Part shown: positions 1 to 7,875 of the stretch, in pieces
Position numbering within the stretch: position 1 is the first letter of the stretch
Layout of the letters: the number at the start of each line of letters is the position of its first letter
Virus record (IMG/VR): IMGVR_UViG_3300036770_006434
Coordinates: 62,001 to 126,000 of that record
Length of the DNA stretch: 64,000 bases
Strand: one strand, 5' to 3'
Origin: a virus
Made by a program: the position numbers and the translations under genes
Notes under the pieces: model-generated
Database searches by the model: none
What the model was told of the DNA's origin: nothing
The model's input: the letters and a program-made list of their open reading frames with translations, nothing else

Positions 1-389
1 GCCAGACTGTAGATGTTGATGATTCCTTCATAGTCCGTGCTGCCGTCGCCGGCCATCCAGATGATTACGTTGGACTGGTTTTTGAGACTGGCCTCGGATT
101 TGTCCTCCATTTTGTCGCAAACCGCCAACTTGAGGCCGAACACCATCTGGCACCCGACATCTTTCAGGTTTTTCTGCGCGGTCATGAAATCCGCGAACTT
201 GGAAGCGACGAAATGGAGTTGGGTCAATCCCTCGGATTTGGCCAAATCACAGAGAGAGACGGAGCCGTAGTCCTTGCCGGATTTCGCGGCAGCGCCTGCC
301 TTGTCAAAGGTGAAGATGCCGCCCTCTTTCAGGGAGCTGGATGAGTAGAAAAGGGGGAGGATATCCTTCATGTAAGTGCTTAAATCCAT
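1..389 (-). CDS. DNA polymerase III alpha-like protein, N-terminal PHP domain (partial)
   Basis: The frame opens with ATG at 389 (context TAAACTATG, no SD) and stays open for 129 codons to the window edge, so only the N-terminus is visible. Residues 41-130 follow the layout of the PHP domain of C-family (DnaE/PolC) polymerases: a SVSLCDLAKSEGL strand-turn, an amphipathic helix (FADFMTAQKNLKD), the VFGLKLAV strand, then an IIW strand and an EGIINIYSLA helix. The His-x-His metal motif expected near the N-terminus is absent; that stretch reads FYSSSSLKEGGIFTF, so any phosphoesterase activity is probably lost. The primase and helicase lie just upstream in the same leftward block, which fits a phage replicase. 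Assignment rests on pattern recognition of one partial domain. Confidence 0.6.
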   Translation of the reverse strand, partial: MDLSTYMKDILPLFYSSSSLKEGGIFTFDKAGAAAKSGKDYGSVSLCDLAKSEGLTQLHFVASKFADFMTAQKNLKDVGCQMVFGLKLAVCDKMEDKSEASLKNQSNVIIWMAGDGSTDYEGIINIYSL

Positions 390-516
390 AGTTTACCGCC
401 GGTCCAACATATTCGGATTCGTTCCATATGTCCGGGCCAGCGGCACGTATACCATGCTGTCGCATCCAAATACTTCAAGATATTCCTCAATCGGTCTATA
501 ACTACCTTCCGTTCAT

Positions 517-524
517 GTGTAACC
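517..524 (+). promoter_or_regulatory. GTGTAACC motif before the LAGLIDADG gene
   Basis: GTGTAACC ends 8 nt before the ATG at 533. The same word precedes most of the structural genes at the right end, several at almost this same distance. A promoter -10-like or other 5' signal is inferred. Confidence 0.4.
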
Positions 525-532
525 CCCACAAC

Positions 533-1465
533 ATGAGACGTGTATTCACCACAGAAATGACGGAATGGTTTGTAGTTAACTACCCTCACCTTGGTTCTGC
601 CAGATGTGCCAAGCATCTTGGTATAACGATGAGACAGGCCAAGTCGAAGGCAAGAGAAATGAAACTTCAAATGACAGAGGACGGCAAACGACTGGCTGCC
701 TCTGACGGGTGGAAGGGCCGCGTCCGTAATTATCGCGTGGCCCCCGAGCAGTTTCTCTGCGTCAGCACGCCTGAAGTCGCTTATCTCTTGGGTTTCCTTT
801 GGGCTGACGGGTATTTGTCGCGCTCTTGCGCTCATCCAATTGGCTTTGAGATAGCTACGGTGGACTTTGAGGAGATATGGCCCATTTTTCTCCGCACCGG
901 CTCGTGGTGTCGGCATGATCGCACACGAGAGGGGCGTGGCCGTCAATCCATGGGGAGAACCAACAATCGCCCTATCTATGAGTTTCTCATTGGAAAAGGG
1001 TATGCGGCTAAGTCGAGTGTCTCGGCTTGCGCCATTGTGGAGCACGTGCCTGCTCACTTGCGCCGATATTGGTTTCGCGGTCTTGTTGACGGTGATGGGC
1101 ACATTGCGAAGAGCACGGTTGAAATTGCCTCCTCTTACAAACAAGATTGGACGTATATGATCGCTATATGCAACGAGTTTAATTTGGCCTATCGAATTCG
1201 ACATTACATCTCTAAAAAAGGCCACAAAGGGTCTACCTTCACTATCAGTCGAAAAGCTGGCGCTCGTATTTTCCTTGATTGGATATATGAAGGATTTGAA
1301 ACAGACAGGATTGGATTTAGTCGTAAACATTTAGCGTATAAGGTCTTATGTGAGGTAAAAACTACGGGAAGGTGGCAGTTACCGGCGGGGTATCATCCCG
1401 CACCGGCGCAGCCACCGGTTCCCAATGCCATTTTCCCGAAGAGTTTAGTTGTTGCAAAGACTTAA
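533..1465 (+). CDS. Free-standing LAGLIDADG homing endonuclease
   Basis: A 310-residue protein with two LAGLIDADG helices: LLGFLWADGYL at residues 85-95 and FRGLVDGDGHI at 181-191, each ending in the acidic residue that binds the catalytic metal. The N-terminal 60 residues look like a helix-turn-helix (RCAKHLGITMRQAKSKA). It is the only rightward gene in the first 47 kb, sitting between leftward genes, and its last 35 codons run antisense into the 3' end of the phosphoesterase at 1362. In-frame ATGs also exist at 428 and 515; 533 was preferred because a GTGTAACC motif ends 8 nt upstream, as in other genes here. No intron or intein boundaries are visible, so it is taken as free-standing, presumably targeting a neighbouring replication gene. 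Confidence 0.85.
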   Translation: MRRVFTTEMTEWFVVNYPHLGSARCAKHLGITMRQAKSKAREMKLQMTEDGKRLAASDGWKGRVRNYRVAPEQFLCVSTPEVAYLLGFLWADGYLSRSCAHPIGFEIATVDFEEIWPIFLRTGSWCRHDRTREGRGRQSMGRTNNRPIYEFLIGKGYAAKSSVSACAIVEHVPAHLRRYWFRGLVDGDGHIAKSTVEIASSYKQDWTYMIAICNEFNLAYRIRHYISKKGHKGSTFTISRKAGARIFLDWIYEGFETDRIGFSRKHLAYKVLCEVKTTGRWQLPAGYHPAPAQPPVPNAIFPKSLVVAKT

Positions 1466-2210
1466 TCTGTATCGAGCCTTTTTGTTCAAGAAGCGCATAC
1501 GTTGTTCCGGTGTCTATACAGTAAGACCTGCCCTTTCGACGCGGTAATTCGTCGCTCGAATGGCCGACGATTTGTGGATACGGCAGATTATCCTCGAATT
1601 CTGTGTCCCAGTCAAGCCATAAAGGGCCACCGTTATCGTAGGAGCCGCCCCGCGAGAAACCAACTGCAAAAAGGTGGTCCGGGCGATACGGTGCCATTTC
1701 CAGCGCGGCTTCCGCTTTCTGGTTCAGGTTCGCCAAATTTTCCACGTCCGTCAAATGGTTCCACCAGTAATTCTCCCTGATTCCGGCGTGGGACAGAAGC
1801 CACCCATTGGCAAGCACAAATAACCGGACTTTTTGCCAGATGACCCACTCCATCTCCTTCGCGATTTCCAGAGACTTGCCGTTGGAATAACCTGCACAGG
1901 AATTTAGCAGCGGGATTTTTTTCTTGAACTGCTTGCTGCTGAAATGGGATTCAAGGTATGGGAGTTCGTGATTCCCGGCCAGCACCGTAACATCCTTGCG
2001 CTCAATCAGTTTGCGATACCAGCGCGCGGTCTCTCGGATTCCTGTAACAGCCGGGGGCTCGTCAAAAGAGTCAAACACGTCCCCGAGGAATACGATGTGG
2101 TCGTAATTCCCGGCCTCTTTCTCAAGAACGGCGTCCGCCCAGTTTGTTCTCTGGTGAATGTCGGAGATGACTAGGATGCGGTCAGCGGAAATGGAGAATG
2201 AGTCTGACAT
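1362..2210 (-). CDS. Calcineurin-like metallophosphoesterase
   Basis: 282 residues with the full set of metallophosphoesterase motifs in order: SDIHQR (D-x-H) near residue 16, GDVFD near 43, GNHE near 79, SHAG mid-protein and VGHS near 216. These ligate the two metals of the PPP/MPE fold. Overall it resembles protein phosphatase or diadenosine-tetraphosphatase-like members; the substrate cannot be told. It is the first of three phosphoesterases in 10 kb. The start is ATG 2210, placed 9 nt behind a strong -10/-35 pair (2220-2247), leaving almost no leader. Its 3' end overlaps antisense with the LAGLIDADG gene. Confidence 0.85.
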   Translation of the reverse strand: MSDSFSISADRILVISDIHQRTNWADAVLEKEAGNYDHIVFLGDVFDSFDEPPAVTGIRETARWYRKLIERKDVTVLAGNHELPYLESHFSSKQFKKKIPLLNSCAGYSNGKSLEIAKEMEWVIWQKVRLFVLANGWLLSHAGIRENYWWNHLTDVENLANLNQKAEAALEMAPYRPDHLFAVGFSRGGSYDNGGPLWLDWDTEFEDNLPYPQIVGHSSDELPRRKGRSYCIDTGTTYALLEQKGSIQIKSLQQLNSSGKWHWEPVAAPVRDDTPPVTATFP

Positions 2211-2219
2211 TGGGAGCGG

Positions 2220-2247
2220 ACTGTAACGGGATTTCCCCGCAAGTCAA
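2220..2247 (-). promoter_or_regulatory. Leftward promoter TTGACT-N16-TACAGT
   Basis: On the minus strand TTGACT (2242-2247) and TACAGT (2220-2225) are 16 bp apart; the -10 ends 9 nt before the ATG at 2210. The spacer contains the palindrome GGGAAATCCC, also present in the promoter at 9292. Confidence 0.6.
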
Positions 2248-2250
2248 GGC

Positions 2251-3264
2251 TCAATTGAAGTTCCGGGCTCTTCCGTCTTTGCTGAAAAACGCGGTGCAGC
2301 CGGGATAGTGGCGAGGCTCAATCTTGTGTCCCTCTTTCAATTTGGGCTTCAGCTCCTCCTTAGTAAATCCGCTCGCGGTAATTTCTCCGTTTTGGTCCAG
2401 CGCCACGAAGTAGTCCAGCGGCTTCCGCGCGGAACACATCCACATGGGGTTACCGTCCTTCTTGATACCTTCCCGACCGCACAGCCATTTGACATCCTCT
2501 TTGAATAGCGCGAGGTTATCGGCCACATTGGCTTCCGTAAAGTTGTCCACGCCAGCCTGTAGGCCAGTCAGGTAATACTCGAATCCCGTCAGTTCATCGT
2601 CCGTCATAGACGGCTGGTCCTGCCATGGGTTCTTGGGGAATTTGAGAAAAAGGAAGCGGAAGCGGCGGTTCTTGATGTCGGGATACAGGTGCTTGGCCGC
2701 GAGTTCGTAGATGATCTTCTGGATATTGAACGTCTCTTTTTCGCCTTTGAAAAAATCCTTGCTCGTTTTGAAATCCCTTAGTTCCAACAAGATACAATTC
2801 TCGCCCCTTACCTTGAATACCTGATCTATGAACCCCTTTACCCGGTATTTGCGCCCATCCGATGAGTCTACGGAAATCTCAAAAGCCTTTTCTGCTTCGG
2901 CCTCAAAAGTCCCTTTCGGTCCATGGAATTCGTTCATCAGGGCAACTAACATGAATCCGTCAATCGTTTCCATGTTCTTCGGGTCATTCACCCCCTTTTT
3001 CTTGGCATAGATATTGAGGAGACGCCATACAGCAGGAACCTCCCGGCAGGTCTGGTGCTGAATGATTTTATCGTATAGCCCCCGATGCTTCGGTTTAAGG
3101 AGCAGTTCCAGAGTATCATGCACTACCGTCCCGCGCGAGGACCCTTGGTTGCCGGGGTCCGGGATTTTCCACAGATACTTGGCGGCATACAGCTGGGAAC
3201 AGGTTTGAAAGGTATCTATCCGACTGGCGGAAAGGTAGACAGGCTTCTTGGTTGGCTCGCTCAT
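2251..3264 (-). CDS. PD-(D/E)XK nuclease, RecB/Cas4-like
   Basis: 337 residues. The order of motifs is that of the PDDEXK_1 (RecB-type) nuclease domain: an N-terminal SASRIDTFQTC helix, RGTVVHDTLE (His-containing helix), KGFIDQVF followed by LLELRDFKTSK (the D...E-x-D-x-K core; here KGFID and L-E-L-R-D-F-K), and QKIIYELAA (the Q-x3-Y motif). Three cysteines (TC near residue 22, LCGREG and MWMCS late, YPGC near the end) could suggest an Fe-S site but do not form the usual C-x2-C pattern. Probable role is exonucleolytic processing in replication or recombination beside the RecA-like protein. It overlaps the upstream gene at 3261 by ATGA. Confidence 0.8.
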   Translation of the reverse strand: MSEPTKKPVYLSASRIDTFQTCSQLYAAKYLWKIPDPGNQGSSRGTVVHDTLELLLKPKHRGLYDKIIQHQTCREVPAVWRLLNIYAKKKGVNDPKNMETIDGFMLVALMNEFHGPKGTFEAEAEKAFEISVDSSDGRKYRVKGFIDQVFKVRGENCILLELRDFKTSKDFFKGEKETFNIQKIIYELAAKHLYPDIKNRRFRFLFLKFPKNPWQDQPSMTDDELTGFEYYLTGLQAGVDNFTEANVADNLALFKEDVKWLCGREGIKKDGNPMWMCSARKPLDYFVALDQNGEITASGFTKEELKPKLKEGHKIEPRHYPGCTAFFSKDGRARNFN

Positions 3265-3533
3265 TTCCCAGCCTTCTCTTTGGTCTCGGTCTTTTTGGTG
3301 GCAGGCCCCTGCAATCTCTTCATTTCAATGTCGCGGACCGTCCGCTGGCGGTTTGACCAGAAGACCTTGGAATCCTCCCAGCAAAGGGAGTCCTCTTCCT
3401 CGATGCAGCGGGCCGCCGGGCAGTCCTCTATGTGGATTTCCTTTACCACCTTTTCGCGGTCCAACCAGACTTTGATGGCTAGGACGCCGGGTTGGATTTG
3501 AAAAGCGTCTGATATTACGGTGCCGCAGGTCAT
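3261..3533 (-). CDS. Hypothetical protein, 90 aa
   Basis: Small soluble protein with three central cysteines (EDCPAARC...LCWED) and a lysine-rich C-terminal tail (KKTETKEKAGK). It is locked by ATGA overlaps to the genes on both sides, so it is very likely translated with them. The cysteine spacing does not match a zinc ribbon I recognise. No function assigned. Confidence 0.6.
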   Translation of the reverse strand: MTCGTVISDAFQIQPGVLAIKVWLDREKVVKEIHIEDCPAARCIEEEDSLCWEDSKVFWSNRQRTVRDIEMKRLQGPATKKTETKEKAGK

Positions 3534-4021
3534 GAGATAGCCTTCATAATGGAGTGGAACCAGCCGTTTTTCTCGGTATCCTCTTTGGACATGCAGGCAA
3601 GGATTTCAGCCGCTTTGCAAACTTTACCCTTCCAATGGGAAATGGAGTCATACTCCAAAACCTTAAACCCCTTGAACACGTCCGGCCGCTCTGCCAGCCA
3701 CTGCGCGCAGACCTTTTCCACTTGACTTGCTGATTTGCTGTCGGGAGTGGAAATGATGTAAACGAACTCACTGGCCATTACAATGTCTCGGGTGGACAGC
3801 GGCAGGCCGCGCCCGGCGGTAATTGGGTATACCGTGTAGGGAATCCCGTGTTCCAGAGCAAAGGAGGTAACCAGAGGATTCGCGCCGTTCGTGTAAATGT
3901 GGGAGATCACATCGGTCTTGTCGCCCAAGAGGTCGGGCAGGAACCCGGGATCGTCCAAGGACTTGGATGCTATCACACCGAGTTTGAATGTTTTGACGGG
4001 CTTGGGGTCGGATAGGCTCAT
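3530..4021 (-). CDS. SLOG-superfamily (YspA/DUF2493-like) protein
   Basis: 163 residues from ATG 4021. It has the DUF2493/YspA pattern: a first strand FKLGVIASKSLDD, a glycine-containing IYTNGANPLVTSFALEHGIPYTVYP segment split over a Rossmann-like turn, TRDIVMASEFVYII, and a final SASQVEKVCAQ helix. SLOG domains bind nucleotides or nucleotide-derived ligands; the biochemical role in phages is not settled. An upstream ATG at 4075 overlaps the preceding stop by ATGA, but the promoter at 4032-4059 ends 10 nt before ATG 4021, so the shorter form is preferred and both may be made. Confidence 0.65.
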   Translation of the reverse strand: MSLSDPKPVKTFKLGVIASKSLDDPGFLPDLLGDKTDVISHIYTNGANPLVTSFALEHGIPYTVYPITAGRGLPLSTRDIVMASEFVYIISTPDSKSASQVEKVCAQWLAERPDVFKGFKVLEYDSISHWKGKVCKAAEILACMSKEDTEKNGWFHSIMKAIS

Positions 4022-4031
4022 GTTGGAAGGG

Positions 4032-4059
4032 ATTCTAGGTGATTTGCGGGGCAAGTCAA
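4032..4059 (-). promoter_or_regulatory. Leftward promoter TTGACT-N16-TAGAAT
   Basis: TTGACT (4054-4059) and TAGAAT (4032-4037) on the minus strand, 16 bp apart, 10 nt before ATG 4021. The spacer shares a GATTTSC core with the promoters at 2220 and 9292. Confidence 0.6.
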
Positions 4060-4071
4060 GGATTTTTGGGT

Positions 4072-4593
4072 TCATCCAACGTATGGAATTTTTATCACGC
4101 CGAAACCGGCAAACTCTCTGGCAAAAACAGATATATCTATGCCAAAATAAGTTACAACACTGCCCTTAGTAACTCCCTTTTTCAAAGAACCATCCGGCAA
4201 ATAGTAATTCGTTCTGGGCGAAAGATAACACTGGGGGCGGCGCAAAAGAGGTTGAAACCACTGTTCTGATGTTGCCGCAAATGTAATGCAACACCCACAA
4301 ATAGCGCGGCCACTGTCATATTCCGCTTCGGCTTTGCGAACACACGGTCCATTCGTTTTTCTTCCAAACGGATGGTTCATCCAAAAGGCGGGCGTATTCC
4401 ATGGTTGATTCAATCCATCGTCTTCCAACGCAAAATAACGAGACGCTTTGACTCTGGTATTTGCCACAGCGGAAGAAAATGGGTCCAGCTCTATTTGTCC
4501 CATAACCCTGCGGGCGGCCTCCACGATTTCCTGTGGGGTATAATATTCCACATCGCCGCTGTCTGAATTGATTCTTTGATGATTTTCGTTCAT
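4072..4593 (-). CDS. Phage N6-adenine DNA methyltransferase (Dam family, PF05869-like)
   Basis: 173 residues from ATG 4593 (3 nt after the primase stop). The signature of the phage Dam family is clear: YYTPQEIVEAAR, then IELDPFSSAVANT, and a catalytic NHPF tetrapeptide in AFWMNHPFGR where most members read NPPY. A conserved late segment (SPRTNYYLPDG) is also typical. It would methylate adenine in the phage genome, plausibly against host restriction. This is one of three DNA methylase genes in the left 14 kb. An in-frame ATG at 4644 would overlap the primase heavily and is disfavoured. Confidence 0.8.
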   Translation of the reverse strand: MNENHQRINSDSGDVEYYTPQEIVEAARRVMGQIELDPFSSAVANTRVKASRYFALEDDGLNQPWNTPAFWMNHPFGRKTNGPCVRKAEAEYDSGRAICGCCITFAATSEQWFQPLLRRPQCYLSPRTNYYLPDGSLKKGVTKGSVVTYFGIDISVFAREFAGFGVIKIPYVG

Positions 4594-4595
4594 AC

Positions 4596-5495
4596 TCAAG
4601 TCGTTTCTGTGATACGATTCAGTTGATTTTCCCACTCCACCCACTGCTCCTCGTTTTCAATGTCCAAAAAGTCCTTGGCCGGCGGCAGGATGACTCTGGC
4701 TACTTCCGGGAGAAAGAAATTGCTCAAAACCTCTTTGACCTTGGCGGCGGCTTTCTGGCCGGCGGCATGAGTTTTTCTGTCGTTGTTCAGGGCGATCACA
4801 ATGTCTGTGGGGTCCAGTTCTATCAGCTTTCCAAGAACGGCTTCCGACATATTGATGCCGAACAGAATGAGGGCTTGGGTATGGCCACGGGTAGCGAGCG
4901 CGAGCGAACAGCCAATGCCCTCTACGAGAATGGCCCGGCGCGTGGAGCGAATCTCCTCGGTATCTGCGCACACCCATTTGTCCACGGCACCTAAGTGCTT
5001 GTATTTCGGGCGCTTGAACTGTTTGCGCTCGGCTTCCGTCATGGTCATGACACAGCGACCGGAGAAGCCGTGAATCTCACCGTCCTCATTGAAAATCGGG
5101 AAGACATAGCGGTTCTTCATCTGCCCCTCGGTTGCGATACCTCCTTGGAAAGAGGCTATCACGGACTCGGGGATACCGCGCTTGACCCAGTAGGAGTGGT
5201 CTTTGATCAATTTATCCAACAGACTCTTGGGCCAAATCCTCTCGATGTCCGGCGGCGGGTCCTGTCTTGGGGTGAAATCGGGTAGACCACTAGAACCTTC
5301 GCCTGCTAACCGCCAAATCTCGCGCGAGTGCTCGGGACTCCTATCTACCGCGCAGCCGTAACGGCCATCTGCGGCTATGAACAAATGGTTTTTTCCATTG
5401 ATATCAGACCCCTGCTCAAAGCACTTGGGACAACGCCCGACCCAGTTTGACCCAACTTTCTTTAGTCCCTCTATTTTGTCCAGATTTAACGGCAT
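4596..5495 (-). CDS. DNA primase with zinc-binding and Toprim domains
   Basis: 299 residues. An N-terminal zinc-binding domain is indicated by C22-x2-C25, H37 and C48, and a Toprim domain by AILVEGIGCSLALATRG (Glu192) and the later IALNNDRK. The Toprim metal motif usually reads D-x-D; here the first Asp is Asn (NND), the second is D239. Length and layout match short phage primases that partner a separate DnaB-like helicase, which is the next gene upstream (5507). It would lay RNA primers at the phage fork. Confidence 0.85.
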   Translation of the reverse strand: MPLNLDKIEGLKKVGSNWVGRCPKCFEQGSDINGKNHLFIAADGRYGCAVDRSPEHSREIWRLAGEGSSGLPDFTPRQDPPPDIERIWPKSLLDKLIKDHSYWVKRGIPESVIASFQGGIATEGQMKNRYVFPIFNEDGEIHGFSGRCVMTMTEAERKQFKRPKYKHLGAVDKWVCADTEEIRSTRRAILVEGIGCSLALATRGHTQALILFGINMSEAVLGKLIELDPTDIVIALNNDRKTHAAGQKAAAKVKEVLSNFFLPEVARVILPPAKDFLDIENEEQWVEWENQLNRITETT

Positions 5496-5506
5496 ATTAG
5501 ATAGAC

Positions 5507-7039
5507 TTATAGCAGAGGTCCGCCGCCACTCGGGTCCGGCTGTGCTACGGGAATGCCCATAATCCTATTGCGTTCGACCAAATCGTAGAATGTCGGTGCC
5601 TGCTCACACTCATGGACATTGAAGGTGTCGAAATTGAACAGGAGGTAATTGTCGCAGAACCTGTCCTTCTTGCCGCCTTCTTCCCGGTATTTCACGAGGC
5701 GGTTCTTGTTCATGTCATCCGGCCCAAGGACACGGGTGACCAGCGGGAGGAGTCGGTGCGTGAATTTTACCCGCAAATCCGGGCACATCCTCATTCGATC
5801 CTCTGGCGACATCCTTTCCAAGAGATACACGTTTGAGGCGAACTGCGCGATCATGTCGGAACCACCGATGGCGGCGGTATTCTGGATGCGGGCACCGCCC
5901 TTGGTGTCCTCGTTTTCGCGGTTGGCCTGACAGAAGGTGAGGACTGGCAGATTGAGTTCCTTGGATAGATTCTTGAACGCCTCAATCTTTGCTCCAATCG
6001 ACAGGAATAGCGGGTTCTTGCTCGCGAAATCCGCAGTTCCGCTAAGTTTAATATAGTCAAGCACGATCAACCCCTTCTTCCCCTCTTTCAACGTTTTGAA
6101 GGCCCAGCGGCGGGCGACCGAAATCATGTGTTCAAGACTCTTGCCGCCGACGAAAACGTGGGAGACCCGGCCGGCGAGCGGAGCCAGCGCGGCTTCGGCC
6201 ATCTCCACTTTGCGGCGCATCTCGGGATTGTTCTTATACTTCTTGTATCGAATCAGATACTCCTTGACCCCGGACGCGGCGGCCAACGCGCGCGACTGGT
6301 TCTCCTCCTTGGTCAGCTCCGTGTCCAGAACGAGAGCGCGGAAATTGTCATCCTTGTCCTGCGCGGACAGTTGCCGCAGGGTGGACAGCCAAAACGTGGA
6401 TTTGCCCACCTTCATGCGGGAACACACCACTGTAACGCCCAAGTCCAAGGCTCCATACAGGTCATTCATGACCGGGAACGGCAGGGTTATGGCGCGCTTA
6501 TCGTATACCGTCTCCTGATTGAGAAAATCCCCGACCGTGCCGAACAGGTCGGACGGCTCATCCTCGTCCCGGCCCGACAGCAGATTGATCTTTTTATTGA
6601 AGATTTCCGTCGCCCGTGCCAGCAGTTCTGTAGACTTCAGCGGCTCACTCTCGCCATTGGGCACGTCTTTCCCGGTGAGATTCGCGATTTCCACGGCGGC
6701 TCCATGGATTTCGCGGCGGTTCGCGATCCGACGGAGTTCCCGCGCGATGGATAGAGTGGCCTTCTCGCTGACCGAGAGACCTTCAAGAGATTTGATATAG
6801 ACTCCCGGCTCGATAGAATCCGCTATCTTGATGCCGAGACTACTGAGGCGGTCGGAGAGGAGGTGAACGCTGAACTGGCCGCCGGAGGCCAGACAAGAGT
6901 CTATGCCAGACAATACAACGCGGTTCGTGACCGACAGGTCTTCGGGCCTTACGTGGGTGGTCTCAGCCCTTGTTTCCGGGTGCAGAATGGTGCCGGATAG
7001 GAATTTCTTTTCAAGGTCAATGTTGTAGAGATCGGCCAT
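5507..7039 (-). CDS. DnaB-like replicative DNA helicase
   Basis: 510 residues, usual for the DnaB family. The N-terminal ~110 residues match the DnaB N-domain (VIL-type start, LSDRLSSLGI and ELRRIANRREI helices). The RecA-fold motor has Walker A SRMKVGKST at 207-215, ALVLDTELTKEE, Walker B LIVLDYIKL at about 324-332, and the QANRENEDTKGG...IGGSDMIAQ DNA-binding/sensor segment. It opens with ATG 7039 in ATTTAATGG context. With the adjacent primase it forms the phage helicase-primase pair. Confidence 0.9.
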   Translation of the reverse strand: MADLYNIDLEKKFLSGTILHPETRAETTHVRPEDLSVTNRVVLSGIDSCLASGGQFSVHLLSDRLSSLGIKIADSIEPGVYIKSLEGLSVSEKATLSIARELRRIANRREIHGAAVEIANLTGKDVPNGESEPLKSTELLARATEIFNKKINLLSGRDEDEPSDLFGTVGDFLNQETVYDKRAITLPFPVMNDLYGALDLGVTVVCSRMKVGKSTFWLSTLRQLSAQDKDDNFRALVLDTELTKEENQSRALAAASGVKEYLIRYKKYKNNPEMRRKVEMAEAALAPLAGRVSHVFVGGKSLEHMISVARRWAFKTLKEGKKGLIVLDYIKLSGTADFASKNPLFLSIGAKIEAFKNLSKELNLPVLTFCQANRENEDTKGGARIQNTAAIGGSDMIAQFASNVYLLERMSPEDRMRMCPDLRVKFTHRLLPLVTRVLGPDDMNKNRLVKYREEGGKKDRFCDNYLLFNFDTFNVHECEQAPTFYDLVERNRIMGIPVAQPDPSGGGPLL

Positions 7040-7053
7040 TAAATCGGTTTGTT

Positions 7054-7875
7054 TCAGGCGGGATTCAGTATACCGCCGGCAGAGATTGTAAACTGTTGGG
7101 TGACAGTGGTTTCGTCATAGACCTGAGTGATCACACTCTTGGAGGGCCAGACAAAGGCGGAGAGCACCCCGTAACCGCGCTTAACGTAAGCTGCCCCGGT
7201 GTCTATCATGGCGTAACTGGGGGTTATTGCAACCTCTTTCTCGGGGGTATGGCCGAAAACGCGGAATAGGCCGTCATCTCGCTCATTTCCTGTAGCTGGA
7301 TCGCGGGAAAACGGGCCATCACCTGACCGATGACGACCCCACAGAGTCTGGAACCATTCCTCATGATCGGCGTTGAGGCCGTATCCGGTATGGCTTACCA
7401 TCAAGCGGCGGCCATTTTCGTCCAATTGATTGGAGGGATACAGGTAAGGTGGAAGTCCCTCCATCCAGTCCAGCACATCTTCCGGCGCCCTGCCGCCAAG
7501 GTGCCTGTCTCGTTCGCGCTCAATGCGTTTCGTCGGTGAGTCCAGATGCCTCTTGTCGATAATGGGCCAGTTACGCACTGCTTCGTCGCCGCCGTTGTCA
7601 AGCCAAACGCCATGAGCATACATCTCCGCACATTTGGCATCCCGGTTGTAGAACGCTAAGGCAAGCGATTCATGGTTGCCCATAACTGTGGGGATACCGT
7701 GCTTCATGGCCAACTCCACGACCGCGCGCGAATTGGGTCCACGGTCAATCAGATCGCCGCCAAAAACGATTTGGCTCTGAACCCTGATCTTGCCCAACAG
7801 ACGAATCAGGGTATTGATGCATCCGTGAATGTCGCTGATGCAAATTACTGGCAGATCGGTGTGCAAAGTGGTCAT
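7054..7875 (-). CDS. Serine/threonine phosphatase-like metallophosphoesterase (lambda-PP type)
   Basis: 273 residues with SDIHG near residue 14, GGDLIDRG near 39, GNHE near 67 and GHTPE near 208. This arrangement is that of bacteriophage lambda phosphatase and PrpA/PrpB, which remove phosphate from proteins or small phosphoesters. It overlaps the methylase at 7872 by ATGA. It is not closely similar to the other two phosphoesterases here, so three separate activities are likely. Confidence 0.85.
   Translation of the reverse strand: MTTLHTDLPVICISDIHGCINTLIRLLGKIRVQSQIVFGGDLIDRGPNSRAVVELAMKHGIPTVMGNHESLALAFYNRDAKCAEMYAHGVWLDNGGDEAVRNWPIIDKRHLDSPTKRIERERDRHLGGRAPEDVLDWMEGLPPYLYPSNQLDENGRRLMVSHTGYGLNADHEEWFQTLWGRHRSGDGPFSRDPATGNERDDGLFRVFGHTPEKEVAITPSYAMIDTGAAYVKRGYGVLSAFVWPSKSVITQVYDETTVTQQFTISAGGILNPA

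Noticed and set aside
380-1330. Long minus-strand open frame opposite the LAGLIDADG gene
   Set aside because: The rightward frame has both LAGLIDADG helices; the opposite translation shows no domain and no start signal.
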